In this document: piece by piece, positions 53,372-63,061 of the stretch | Layout of the letters: each line of letters begins with the position of its first letter | Numbering within the stretch: the stretch's first letter is position 1 | From: Pedobacter sp. L105 | Lineage (GTDB): Bacteria; Bacteroidota; Bacteroidia; Sphingobacteriales; Sphingobacteriaceae | Direction of reading: 5' to 3' | Assembly: GCF_009765875.1 (NCBI RefSeq) | Contig: NZ_LMUP01000008.1 | Location: 425,776-489,775, forward strand | Length of the DNA stretch: 64,000 nt | The notes under the pieces: model-generated | Seen by the model: only the letters and a program-made list of their open reading frames with translations | What the model was told of the DNA's origin: nothing | Databases searched by the model: none | Position numbers and translations under genes: made by a program

Positions 53372-54074
53372 AATTTTTTTTTAAAATTTTGGTTACAATA
53401 TATCTTGCTTTTGAATACAGATATACATAAAAAGGATATTTGGATTTTAAGATATCAAATCGTCCGATACTATAAAAATTGTCTTTATTAAGTGTAGAGA
53501 ACCCTGTTTCACTATAATTGCAGATAACTCTATTTAGAAACTGAAATTTAAAATCAATGTCGGAATAAAGAAGTAAATTTAATTGATAATCAGCGTGTAC
53601 TTTGTTAGTCACATCAAACTTATACCTTTCAAAAACCGTTGCAGGATAAAAGATTGCTTGTTGACATATATTTTGGTGTGAAATTTTGAAGATATCAAAC
53701 TTTCCGGCATAATTAATCTTGCTCCTTGTCATATATGCATTACCATAGTAGATGGTTGTAGTATCTATCAGATACTCATTCAAATTTCGAAGCACATTGT
53801 TTAAAGTGTCATCCGCTCCAAGAAATAAAACGAAATCACCTTTAATTTTTGAAACTCCTTTATTTAACGCATCATAGATCCCCTTATCAGGCTCGCTAAT
53901 CCAATAACTTATTTTATCATCATACTTTTTGATAACATCAACTGTTCCATCAGAAGACTGCCCGTCAATAATGATATATTCTATATCATCGTTTTTTTGA
54001 TCAATAACACTTTTTATAGTTTCTTCAATAGTATCCACTGCATTGAAAACCACAGTAACAATAGATATTAACAT
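53364..54074 (-). CDS. Glycosyltransferase family 2 (WcaE-like, short)
   Basis: The 236-aa protein has the GT-A core ISIVTVVFNAVDTIEETIKS, YIIIDGQSSDGTVDVI, a SEPDKGIYDALNKG segment and DFVLFLGADDTLN as the DxD-type site. The SEPDxGIYDAMNKG motif is common to the WcaE-like group of GT2. It ends in a basic hydrophobic tail. It overlaps both neighbours (8 and 7 nt). Confidence 0.9.
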   Translation of the reverse strand: MLISIVTVVFNAVDTIEETIKSVIDQKNDDIEYIIIDGQSSDGTVDVIKKYDDKISYWISEPDKGIYDALNKGVSKIKGDFVLFLGADDTLNNVLRNLNEYLIDTTTIYYGNAYMTRSKINYAGKFDIFKISHQNICQQAIFYPATVFERYKFDVTNKVHADYQLNLLLYSDIDFKFQFLNRVICNYSETGFSTLNKDNFYSIGRFDILKSKYPFYVYLYSKARYIVTKILKKNYD

Positions 54075-55369
54075 ATTAATTTGATTTTATTTATCTCTTC
54101 ATTGGCTTTAGTGAGTACGAGAATCGAAACAAATGAAGACAAAAAGTAAATGATAACAAGCATAAACAACGACCAAACAAAATTATTCATAAAGAGGTTA
54201 GCATCAGAAATTAAATCCGTAATTGAGTAAGTAATTAATGAAACAATAATAAAATAGATAAATTGCCTATTCTTTTTATCTGCGAAGATAAGGAAGTTCC
54301 TAACCCATGATATTAAGAATCCACATATAAAAGAAAATATAATTCCCCCATATCCCCAAAAAAGCATCCCAATAAAGTTATGGCGTGCATTAGGTCCGCT
54401 GTCTGTTTTTCCTGTATGATATTCGGTTATATCTACTCCAATAATATGCGGAGGTTCTATATTAGCAAATAGTTTCATAAACGTCCCAAGTCCAGGATAA
54501 AATATATATTTAAGTCCAGACTTCTCATGTATTGAATTGATAACATTTTCATTGTAGCCCAGAACAAATATATCACCGCTTCCTATAAAGCGATAATAAA
54601 GAGATACAACTGAATTTAAAAGCCCAGCATTGTTTTGTACCGAGATTATTAACACGGAGGAAAATATTAGAATAAATATAAAAACTTTACTTATTTTAAA
54701 AACCGGCAGTCCATTTCTTGTAGCATATATAAAGTTGACTATTACATATAATGCAAAAAATGTCAGTAAAGCAGACTTGGAGCCTTCTAACATAGTACAT
54801 ACCACTGTAAAAAAAATAAAGACCTTTTCTATAGTAGAGAATCGCCCTAGCAGATGTTTTTTATAAAAAACCGAAATTAAAAAAATTACTCTTGAATAAT
54901 TTAAAAAAACTCTTAGCGTACTGTGTTCTTGAAAAGCAAATACATGGTTTGTATCATCCTTGAACAAAATAAACCCTATAATTTTAAAAGTTACCATTTG
55001 AGCGATGAAGTAAACAAAAGCAGAAGTGAAAATAAATATTTGCAGCTCTTTGAAGTTGAAATTTATTTCTGATGCAACACTACTTTTTCTATTTTTTACG
55101 TTTTTTACCACAAAGAATCCCAGTAAGAAACCAACCTCAGTTAAAAGAAAAGATAAGGAATATTCGCTTTTTATAAGTTGATAATATGTTAGTATGTATA
55201 CACAATATGATGCACTTGCCATTGATATAGTTTGCATAAAAAGTGGGTCAACAATTGACCAGATTCGTTTACGAAACATAAAAAGATATACCAATATAAA
55301 AACCACATATATTAATATATTTACCCACAAGTTCGACAAAATCTTCTCCAGGAATAGTACAAAATCCAT
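54068..55369 (-). CDS. Wzy-like O-antigen/EPS polymerase
   Basis: The 433-aa membrane protein has about 11-12 hydrophobic segments, no conserved soluble domain, and a periplasmic loop near residues 290-330 (DITEYHTGKTDSGPNARHNF) of the kind found in Wzy polymerases. Sequence motifs in this family are weak, so the call rests on topology, length and position among glycosyltransferases in an operon that also has wzx and wzz. It is very AT-rich. Confidence 0.75.
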   Translation of the reverse strand: MDFVLFLEKILSNLWVNILIYVVFILVYLFMFRKRIWSIVDPLFMQTISMASASYCVYILTYYQLIKSEYSLSFLLTEVGFLLGFFVVKNVKNRKSSVASEINFNFKELQIFIFTSAFVYFIAQMVTFKIIGFILFKDDTNHVFAFQEHSTLRVFLNYSRVIFLISVFYKKHLLGRFSTIEKVFIFFTVVCTMLEGSKSALLTFFALYVIVNFIYATRNGLPVFKISKVFIFILIFSSVLIISVQNNAGLLNSVVSLYYRFIGSGDIFVLGYNENVINSIHEKSGLKYIFYPGLGTFMKLFANIEPPHIIGVDITEYHTGKTDSGPNARHNFIGMLFWGYGGIIFSFICGFLISWVRNFLIFADKKNRQFIYFIIVSLITYSITDLISDANLFMNNFVWSLFMLVIIYFLSSFVSILVLTKANEEINKIKLIC

Positions 55370-55425
55370 ATAAAGTATTTATAAATACATTCTCTAATTT
55401 ATTTCAACTTCTTTACGCTTACTTT

Positions 55426-56589
55426 TTAAGCTTTTCTGCAGGACGTTTCATCAATCATAATTTTTTCCAATTTTGAGCTATACATTTTATCCCATGTCAT
55501 TTTCAAAGTGGAGTCAAATGCATTTCGGGTAATTAACTGATGTTTAGCAGCATTTTTTTGCAGATGATCGATCTCTATTGCAATTGCTTCCGCGTCGAGT
55601 GGATCTACTATCATTGAATCAACATCGTTATTTAGTAATTCCACTGCGCCGACTGATTGGGACACAAACGTAGGCAACCCAAAGTTCATCGCTTCAAATA
55701 CGGCTAAACCCCAGCTTTGGTCGATATTTAGAAATAGAAAATAATCCGAATTGTTATAAATATCTATAAGCTCCTTTTCAGGGATGTCACCAGTTATGCG
55801 ACAATTTAACTGCTTTTCTTTAATAAGGTCTGAGATTTTCTCAGTGTAACCAGGATTTAATGCCGTTGAACCAATTATTGCTGATTCAACAATATATCCC
55901 ATTTTAGATAATTTTTCTTGAACATCTAAGAAAGTTTCATAATTTCTATAAGCTAGAAATACGCCAGTGGATAAGAGACGAATTTTTTCTCCGGAATTTG
56001 TTCTTCCATTAAAATTAGTATATCTTAAATCTACACCGCAGTGCAATACCTTAGCCTGAACACCAAGATATTCTTTTACCCGCAATGCATTTTTGGACAC
56101 ATTCACTGTAATCTGATTTACATTTTTAGCCATTCTAATATAAAATCTTTTACGCAAACCATAGGTCCAGTTCCCATGTTCACCTTTGCTATTTCCTAAT
56201 GAAAATACAGGCGGTAAATCATTTATTTGCCAAAAAACAGGAAGTTTTTTCCTTTTTAATTTAATAAAATAAGAAATTAATCCAAAGCCGTTATCATGAA
56301 TATTTATGCATTCTGCATCTTTTACAGCAGCCGTTGACATCTTGTACGAGCCTACTACCTTATTATAAATTTTTGATAATAAATTCATCTTCGAATAATC
56401 TTTAAAATATTTATCAAATGATAAGATATTAAATTTCTCTATTCCTGGATAGCACTTGTCCGGATCATATTGCTTGGTAACGATGGTCACATCATGATTT
56501 GCCCGGATTAGATATTCAACTAAGCGATGCATCTGTTTATGCGTACCACCTCTTATATTTAATTCATTTATTAAAATAGTAATTCTCAT
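55426..56589 (-). CDS. Glycosyltransferase family 4
   Basis: The 387-aa protein opens ITILINELNIRGGTHKQMHR, has LPVFWQINDLPPVF near residue 120 and IRLLSTGVFLAYRNYETFLD near 200. The E-x7-E region is LFLNIDQSWGLAVFEAMNFG near 290, a variant with Gln-Ser-Trp in place of the first Glu-Gly-Phe. GAVELLNNDVDSMIVDPLD follows. It lies between the mutase-like flavoprotein and the Wzy gene. Confidence 0.87.
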   Translation of the reverse strand: MRITILINELNIRGGTHKQMHRLVEYLIRANHDVTIVTKQYDPDKCYPGIEKFNILSFDKYFKDYSKMNLLSKIYNKVVGSYKMSTAAVKDAECINIHDNGFGLISYFIKLKRKKLPVFWQINDLPPVFSLGNSKGEHGNWTYGLRKRFYIRMAKNVNQITVNVSKNALRVKEYLGVQAKVLHCGVDLRYTNFNGRTNSGEKIRLLSTGVFLAYRNYETFLDVQEKLSKMGYIVESAIIGSTALNPGYTEKISDLIKEKQLNCRITGDIPEKELIDIYNNSDYFLFLNIDQSWGLAVFEAMNFGLPTFVSQSVGAVELLNNDVDSMIVDPLDAEAIAIEIDHLQKNAAKHQLITRNAFDSTLKMTWDKMYSSKLEKIMIDETSCRKA

Positions 56590-56604
56590 AATTTACGTTT
56601 CATT

Positions 56605-57855
56605 CTAACTATTACCAGAATACTTGCTATTTATCTTTGCTGCCAGATCTATACTTTGTTTGATGCACACATCCATGTTATAATATTGCCATTCTCCAAA
56701 TCTTCCATGCGTGTAAATATTATCACGACTAGCAAGATATTGTTTAATCTTTTCCGTAGCAATTTCGTAATTCTCGTCAAATACAACATAAGCATGATCT
56801 GACACATTATAATCCAGAGGTTTAATTAAAAATGGGTCTTGCTTACCATTTTCCACCATTTCTTCATAAGTTTTAGTCCCGACAACTTCCGTAATAGACA
56901 CGTTTTTTCGAGGATAATAAAAGCTGCCAATATGAATATATCTATGAAAAAAGTTTGCCTTATCAGGAACATATGTCCAGGTGCGCTCAGTGCCCTTAGT
57001 TTCCCACAACATAGTTGTCACTTTGTTATATTTTAAATTTCCGGCAGCTTCGATTATTTCCGAAGTGATATCGGCAATAAGAGAAGGTAAAATATTCATT
57101 GGTAAAGTACTTACTAAAATGTCATATTCTTTATCACCGTTAACAATCCAACATTTTTTATTTGAATTATAAACTATCTGATCGACGTTATAATTGCAAG
57201 TTATATTTAGTCCCTGAGCCAGGCTATCGATGAACGTATTTTGGTCATTAGAATCAGGATAATAAAATGTAGAATGAGGCATCTTATCTTCCTCATTACT
57301 TATGAGAGCATTGAAAAATGACATTTTATTAGGTATTGGTAATTTCCCCTCTACCCATGCCGGACTCATCTCATTAGGTGGCCTATTCCAAATCTTCTCA
57401 TTATATGGAAGAAAGTAACTGTCGGCTAATGTATTTCCAAACTTCTTTCTAAACCAATCTTCCAAATCTGCATATTCAAAATCGTCGTTCGCATTCAGGA
57501 AGTCCTTCGTAATACTTAATGCAAGCTCCTTATCAAAGTTGTAGATCTCTTTTACAGCAAATTCAATAGGATAAGAAACCTCTTCATTTTTATATTTAAT
57601 AACGGCATTTCTTTGAATATTATGCCATTTAGATTTACTTAAAACCTCTTTAAAAACAAAATCCAAAACATCATTGTATTTTGAATTAAAGCAATGTCCC
57701 CCAACTTTATGGTAAGCTATACCATTCACATTTTTGGTTCGCGCTATCCCACCATATATACTGCCCCTCTCAAGCAACTCAACTGTAAAGTCGTTTGATA
57801 ATAATCTACCCAAGCTTAGACCTGAGATTCCTGCCCCTAATATGCCAATTCTCAT
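56605..57855 (-). CDS. UDP-galactopyranose mutase-like FAD protein
   Basis: The 416-aa flavoprotein begins with the FAD dinucleotide fold RIGILGAGISGLSLGRLL, then ELLERGSIYGGIARTKNVNG, and has GGHCFNSKYNDVLDFVF near residue 55. The FLPYNEKIWNRPPNEMSPAW stretch near 155 is shared by UGM-like and protoporphyrinogen-oxidase-like EPS proteins. In UGM it would isomerise galactopyranose to galactofuranose, but it is a divergent member, so another sugar ring contraction or oxidation is possible. Confidence 0.75.
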   Translation of the reverse strand: MRIGILGAGISGLSLGRLLSNDFTVELLERGSIYGGIARTKNVNGIAYHKVGGHCFNSKYNDVLDFVFKEVLSKSKWHNIQRNAVIKYKNEEVSYPIEFAVKEIYNFDKELALSITKDFLNANDDFEYADLEDWFRKKFGNTLADSYFLPYNEKIWNRPPNEMSPAWVEGKLPIPNKMSFFNALISNEEDKMPHSTFYYPDSNDQNTFIDSLAQGLNITCNYNVDQIVYNSNKKCWIVNGDKEYDILVSTLPMNILPSLIADITSEIIEAAGNLKYNKVTTMLWETKGTERTWTYVPDKANFFHRYIHIGSFYYPRKNVSITEVVGTKTYEEMVENGKQDPFLIKPLDYNVSDHAYVVFDENYEIATEKIKQYLASRDNIYTHGRFGEWQYYNMDVCIKQSIDLAAKINSKYSGNS

Positions 57856-57900
57856 ATTTAATGTATTAAAAATTTATCTTATATAAATGTAAACTATATC

Positions 57901-59304
57901 TTATCGATTCCATAGCCCTCTGGCCGTATTATTAACAATTTTATAACATTGAACAGGTGCCCAAATTGCCGTGATCGATAAACATATACAATTAGAAAGT
58001 GCTATTGCCGAAACCCCTAAATTGGTATGCTTGGAAAGATAATATGATAAAGGAATATTTATCAATCCTACAAAAATTGCGCTAAATAATTGAAGCTTAA
58101 TTTTACTAACTCCATTTAAAAAATAAGCGAAAATATTATTCCAATTGTATATTATCACATAAAACCCAAGGTACCAATTTAAGGCCATAGGAATATGAAC
58201 ACTGTCACCAACCCACATCTGATAAAATATTCTGGCTGTAAAAATTAATAACAATACACCGCCAACTTGCAGGAACCATATTGTTAATAATTTTTTAAAA
58301 GCACCTTTAATCCATAATGTATCGTTTTTTAAAAATGCAGTTGTAAAAGCAGACCAGTACGGGAGAACTACGATAGAAAACACGAGTGTAGAAATACTAA
58401 AATATTTGTAGGCAATATTAAACGACGAAACTTCTGCCGAAGAAAAAAGCTGCGTAATTAAAATATTATCAGTGGAAAATATAATTAATACTGCTAATTG
58501 AATTACAAAAAATTGCAGTCCTAGATTAAGCAAAGAATGAATGTGGATTTTACGGAAATATTTTATTGATGGAGATAAATAACTATATATGGATTTTTTA
58601 TTAAATATAGAGTAGCTGAATATTATTAAAACAATAATTGGCATAATACATATGACAGATCCAAAAAGAACAAAAGATGGCGTACTGCTTTTTATTAAAA
58701 TATATACACTTAAAAGACTCAGTGAGCTTATAGAAAAGTCAATCATAGCTTTTACAAAAGGTCTTTGTAGTGATATCATAATGATTCCAACAAGCTCAAG
58801 TACCAAACGGATACAAAAAGTTATAATTACTATGTAGGTCAACAAAATCAGGTTTTTATTGGGGATATTAATTTTCAATATACTATCCCAATTTAAAAAG
58901 GGATTTATTAATGAAAAAACTAATATGAGCGCTATCATAACCAATGAAAAAACGAAGTATGTAGTACTAATATACTGTTTAGCCAGCTCACGGTCATCTA
59001 TAGCTATGGCTTCTGCCAGTTTATTTCTCAACCCATTACCTAATCCTACATCCATAAAAGATAGCCAAGAAATAATTGAGCTTAAAGTGAGCCATGCACC
59101 ATAATTATCCTTATTTAAGTATCCCAATGTTAAAGGAACTATAAGGAAGCTACATAGGATACCTAAACCACGAAACAACATTGTTAAAATCGTGTTTATT
59201 TGAATAAGTTTGGACTTTTGATCCTTACTTAAAACAATACCTAGTAATTTATCAATTTTACTTTTTGCTCTAATCTGTTTGTCAGAATCGAAATTATCAG
59301 TCAT
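57901..59304 (-). CDS. wzx: Wzx-type polysaccharide flippase
   Basis: The 467-aa protein has a hydrophilic N-terminus of about 30 residues and about 12-14 membrane helices. The segment LTLGYLNKDNYGAWLTLSSI near residue 60, followed by DVGLGNGLRNKLAEAIA, is typical of the RfbX/Wzx group. It overlaps the wzz stop by 8 nt and is the flippase of the long region C operon. Confidence 0.9.
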   Translation of the reverse strand: MTDNFDSDKQIRAKSKIDKLLGIVLSKDQKSKLIQINTILTMLFRGLGILCSFLIVPLTLGYLNKDNYGAWLTLSSIISWLSFMDVGLGNGLRNKLAEAIAIDDRELAKQYISTTYFVFSLVMIALILVFSLINPFLNWDSILKINIPNKNLILLTYIVIITFCIRLVLELVGIIMISLQRPFVKAMIDFSISSLSLLSVYILIKSSTPSFVLFGSVICIMPIIVLIIFSYSIFNKKSIYSYLSPSIKYFRKIHIHSLLNLGLQFFVIQLAVLIIFSTDNILITQLFSSAEVSSFNIAYKYFSISTLVFSIVVLPYWSAFTTAFLKNDTLWIKGAFKKLLTIWFLQVGGVLLLIFTARIFYQMWVGDSVHIPMALNWYLGFYVIIYNWNNIFAYFLNGVSKIKLQLFSAIFVGLINIPLSYYLSKHTNLGVSAIALSNCICLSITAIWAPVQCYKIVNNTARGLWNR

Positions 59305-60403
59305 TCAGCATTTTAGTTAGGGATTCTTTAACAACTAAAAAAATGACTGTTAATAGTCCGAACAATAAAATAGAAATAATGGCAGTTTTGACTTTACTAA
59401 GATGTACTTTTTCCAAAGGTAAAATTGGTTTGTCAATAATCTGAACTAAAGGAGTTTCTTTAAGTAAACTCATTTTTGATAATTCTAAGTTTTTCACTAG
59501 TTCAGTTAAAATTCCTTTATTCGTTTCAGCATTATACTGATATTTTTGCACAGGACCAGAACGCTGTACCTGATGCGTTAAATTAAGATTAGGAGTAGCG
59601 TCTGAAACAGCTGCAGCAGAATAAATCGCACCATTCATCACTGACCGAACGGAATCAGTTTTATGTTGCATTATATTAACGTTAGCTAAAGCCTTTTTTG
59701 TCTTCGTTTGAATGTAAAAATCATTGACGTTTTTCACTATTTCTTCATTAAATTCTTTAGCGAATAACTCATCTTTTGCTTTAACCTCCACCCTGATTAT
59801 ACTTAACTTTTTATCTGGTTTTTCAACGGTCAAATATTTTTTATTTATATCATCGACAACTGTTCCCAAAACGCTGTCTTGAAGACGGCTAAGCGAAATT
59901 TCTGATTGACCTTTTTTACTACTGTCTGAAGTAAATTCTATCTTACTAAGAAGCAAATTATCAGCCCATTTTTTTCGTAGCTCATTTATCAAGATATATT
60001 TATCAATTAAAAGCGGGGCATTATTGCTTTCATATTTCACTTTCGTCAAAAGTGTTTTTTGGATCATTGCCCTAGACTTATAAAGTTCAATGATATTATC
60101 TCCCTGAAAAATACCACTACCACCGCCTCCTAAATCTAATCCCACCATCGATGCCAAACCTGCATACTGTCCCATACCACTACCTTTGTCAGATTCTTCT
60201 AATACAAATGTTGTTGATGCAGTATAAGCCGGGTCTTTTAAGTAAGCATATAAAAAACCTGCTAGTCCACCAATAATACAAAATGATAGTATTACTAACT
60301 TCTTGGAACCAATAAATTTAGTCCATTTTAAAAGATTCAAAACCACTTCTTTCAAAGAAAGATCTTGCGCTTCGATCCTTTCTTGAACCACTTTCTCTTC
60401 CAT
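59297..60403 (-). CDS. Wzz-type chain-length determinant without kinase domain
   Basis: The 368-aa protein has a first helix near residues 33-53, a Gly-rich loop (GSGMGQYAGLASMVGLDLGG), a periplasmic coiled coil ending QIIDKPILPLEKVHLS, and a second helix near 335-358. It has no Walker motifs. Its layout is close to the region B protein at 25661, including NNxxELYKS/NVQELLKS motifs after the loop. It forms an export pair with the SLBB protein encoded 22 nt upstream. Confidence 0.93.
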   Translation of the reverse strand: MEEKVVQERIEAQDLSLKEVVLNLLKWTKFIGSKKLVILSFCIIGGLAGFLYAYLKDPAYTASTTFVLEESDKGSGMGQYAGLASMVGLDLGGGGSGIFQGDNIIELYKSRAMIQKTLLTKVKYESNNAPLLIDKYILINELRKKWADNLLLSKIEFTSDSSKKGQSEISLSRLQDSVLGTVVDDINKKYLTVEKPDKKLSIIRVEVKAKDELFAKEFNEEIVKNVNDFYIQTKTKKALANVNIMQHKTDSVRSVMNGAIYSAAAVSDATPNLNLTHQVQRSGPVQKYQYNAETNKGILTELVKNLELSKMSLLKETPLVQIIDKPILPLEKVHLSKVKTAIISILLFGLLTVIFLVVKESLTKMLND

Positions 60404-60425
60404 AAACTCTTAAATAATATTTGTG

Positions 60426-63032
60426 TTATCTTAAAACACTAATTAAAACTGCTGCTACCGTTGCTAAACCAGAGAAAATACCAATTAATCCAGCAGCCCC
60501 TAATGGTGTTCTTGGAGCATGTTTCGGAACGAAAATTTCTGCTCCTGGTTTTACCTCGGGATAATTATTAAAAAACAAAAATTTCCTATTAGCATCAACA
60601 GATCCATTTGCATATTGAATATATGCACCTTTTTTATTAGCATTGTAGGTAAATCCACCAGCACCATTAATATAATCTTTCATACTCTTATTGTGACTAT
60701 AAACAATATTAATCGGCTTGAGAACTTCACCGGAAACTTTAACAGTTTGTAATTCTTTAGGAACATTAATTACATCACCATCTTCCAATAGCAAGTCGTT
60801 TTTAGATTTAGGTTTTTTCAGAATATTTACCAAATCAATCCCAACCAGATCACTTCCCAGATTTTTAGCTTCCTGATCTAAATGTGTAGTATCTGTAACG
60901 CCATCACCACCTTGCAGTCTCTTTAGATTAGCTAATTTTTCTCTATCCTCTTCCTTTTTGACCTTTACATTTTTACCAGCACTTCCTGATCTATATCCTT
61001 TTTTAAGCTTACCATCTCTATCTAATGAATCTGTATCTTCAACTACTTCTGGTCCGGGGCGTTTTAAGGAAGCACCTTCGGCAAATGAAAGCACTGTTAA
61101 TCCTCCAGCTCTTTTAATTACATCAGAAATACGTTCATCTTTATTCGTAATGGTATAAATTCCTGGATAAAGTACTTCTCCCTGCACTTTAACCTGCTGC
61201 TGAGTTTGATAACCTTCAGCACTTCGAATCGATACAATATCAAATGGCTGAAGTACAAAAGAAGAATCCTGTATAGTTAAATCTCTTGAAATACTAACAT
61301 TAAGCACATCGGCAGTTTTAGCTGTAATCGAATTGGCATCCCCATCTTTTACTCTCCTGGCAATTTCAATACGGTTCGGCGTTGCACCTTCTTTAAAACC
61401 TCCAGCCATTTGAATTAATGACTGGATAGTCATTCCGTCTGCATAGTCAAAAGTGCCGGGTAATCTTACTTCCCCTTTGATATCTACTTTATACTCATCA
61501 CGCAAATCAAATATGGAAGATATGGTTACCTTATCTTCTCTTCTTAAAGGGATATCCTGTTCTGTACCTTTTAAAATTTTATCTACATCGAATGATATCA
61601 ATGCAAGGCTATTATCCGAGTTTAATCTTGATATATAGCCCCTATTTAAAAAAGCGTCCTCTTTTAATCCATCTGCTTTTAAAATCAGCTGTTTCAAAGT
61701 AAGCCCTTTATCAAGCTCATATTGTCCTGGTCGGAAAACAGCTCCTTTAATTTCAACCCGGTTAGCAAAGCGATCCAATATAGCTTCTACCACATATTTA
61801 TCTCCATTTAAGGGAGTATATTTATCAAAATCATCAGCACTGACATCTGTAATACGTCTTTCTTTATTGGTATTCTGTAAGACTTTAATTTTTGCTGTGT
61901 AGGCCTTGTTTGAAAAACCTCCGGCAAAACCAATTACATCTTCCAACGATTCGGTATTCAATACTTCAAACAATGCTGGTCTTTTAACCTCTCCAGACAT
62001 TTCTACACGCGTTTGATATACGGGGATGTTGATTATATCCTGATCCTGTAAACGGATGTTTCCAGTCTGCAGACCTTTCAAAAGAAAACTATAGACGTCT
62101 ATAGTAGATACAATTTTATTGTTTCTTATAACCTGTATTTTTCTAAAAGATCCATTTTCATTTGGACCTCCAGAGGCACTTAGGGCATTGAAAACCGTAG
62201 ACAGAGAAGACAAGGTGTAAGAACCAGGCTTAACTACCTCTCCCAATAAAGTAATTTTAATGCTTCTTATATTTCCCAGGTTGATAGCAACATTGGTACG
62301 GCCATTTTTTAAGCCACCGTATGTTTTACCCATGGCAGCACGAATCTTGGATGTTGCTTCCTCAATTGATAATCCGCCAACAGTAACTAGTCCAACATAT
62401 TGCAAACGAATAGTTCCTTCTGCACTTACTGTTAATTTATAGTTTGCCTCATTATCACCCGTTAAATCAATCAATAACTGATCATCCGGGCCAATAATAT
62501 AACTTTTAGGCGTAGCCATTCTTAAGTTTGGCTCAAAGGTTATATTATCATTTTTGAATAAGTCAGCACCAAACACCTTCGGAATAAGGTTCCCGAAGGC
62601 ATCTTTCATTTGCTTCTTATCTCTGTCCGAATGATTTAGCCTTGAAGTTTTTGAAGTATCTGCCAGATTTCCTCTATCATAGTTTCTTCCTGATGATGAC
62701 TTATTAGATTGACCCTGATCATCGTCATCACTTCCATCATCATTTTGATTTTTGATTTTGTTTTGAGAATTTCCGCCTTGCTTCCTCAATTGCTCCACAC
62801 GAGTTGTTAATTTTTGAACCTCATCGGCCGGCATACCTTGTACGGCAGCCATTTGTTCCATCTGAGCATCACTATAACCAGCAGACTCTGCCTTTTGCAT
62901 CAATTGGCGCACTTGTGCATCAGTTAAATCATCAACTTTAACATCAGCGTAACTAGTTTGCGCAAATGCATGTTGAGAAATAATTATGCTGCAAAAAAAC
63001 AATAATACAGCAAAGATTTTTTTAAAATTCAT
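60426..63032 (-). CDS. Long multi-SLBB polysaccharide export protein (Wza-like)
   Basis: The 868-aa protein has a signal peptide ending HAFAQ without a lipobox and an N-terminal helical domain (LTDAQVRQLMQKAESAGYSD, then MEQMAAVQGMPADEVQKLTT) closely matching that of the 779-aa paralogue at 23320. An acidic/Ser/Asn-rich linker follows, then a PES domain (SYIIGPDDQLLIDLTG near 175) and several SLBB repeats (GEVVKPGSYTL, GEVKRPALFEV, GAVFRPGQYEL, GEVRLPGTFDY, GEVLYPGIYTI). A charged insertion near residues 655-705 is absent from the paralogue. The C-terminus is hydrophobic. It is the outer part of the region C exporter. Confidence 0.92.
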   Translation of the reverse strand: MNFKKIFAVLLFFCSIIISQHAFAQTSYADVKVDDLTDAQVRQLMQKAESAGYSDAQMEQMAAVQGMPADEVQKLTTRVEQLRKQGGNSQNKIKNQNDDGSDDDDQGQSNKSSSGRNYDRGNLADTSKTSRLNHSDRDKKQMKDAFGNLIPKVFGADLFKNDNITFEPNLRMATPKSYIIGPDDQLLIDLTGDNEANYKLTVSAEGTIRLQYVGLVTVGGLSIEEATSKIRAAMGKTYGGLKNGRTNVAINLGNIRSIKITLLGEVVKPGSYTLSSLSTVFNALSASGGPNENGSFRKIQVIRNNKIVSTIDVYSFLLKGLQTGNIRLQDQDIINIPVYQTRVEMSGEVKRPALFEVLNTESLEDVIGFAGGFSNKAYTAKIKVLQNTNKERRITDVSADDFDKYTPLNGDKYVVEAILDRFANRVEIKGAVFRPGQYELDKGLTLKQLILKADGLKEDAFLNRGYISRLNSDNSLALISFDVDKILKGTEQDIPLRREDKVTISSIFDLRDEYKVDIKGEVRLPGTFDYADGMTIQSLIQMAGGFKEGATPNRIEIARRVKDGDANSITAKTADVLNVSISRDLTIQDSSFVLQPFDIVSIRSAEGYQTQQQVKVQGEVLYPGIYTITNKDERISDVIKRAGGLTVLSFAEGASLKRPGPEVVEDTDSLDRDGKLKKGYRSGSAGKNVKVKKEEDREKLANLKRLQGGDGVTDTTHLDQEAKNLGSDLVGIDLVNILKKPKSKNDLLLEDGDVINVPKELQTVKVSGEVLKPINIVYSHNKSMKDYINGAGGFTYNANKKGAYIQYANGSVDANRKFLFFNNYPEVKPGAEIFVPKHAPRTPLGAAGLIGIFSGLATVAAVLISVLR

Positions 63033-63061
63033 AGATATTTTAGGTAGTAATATTTTATATA

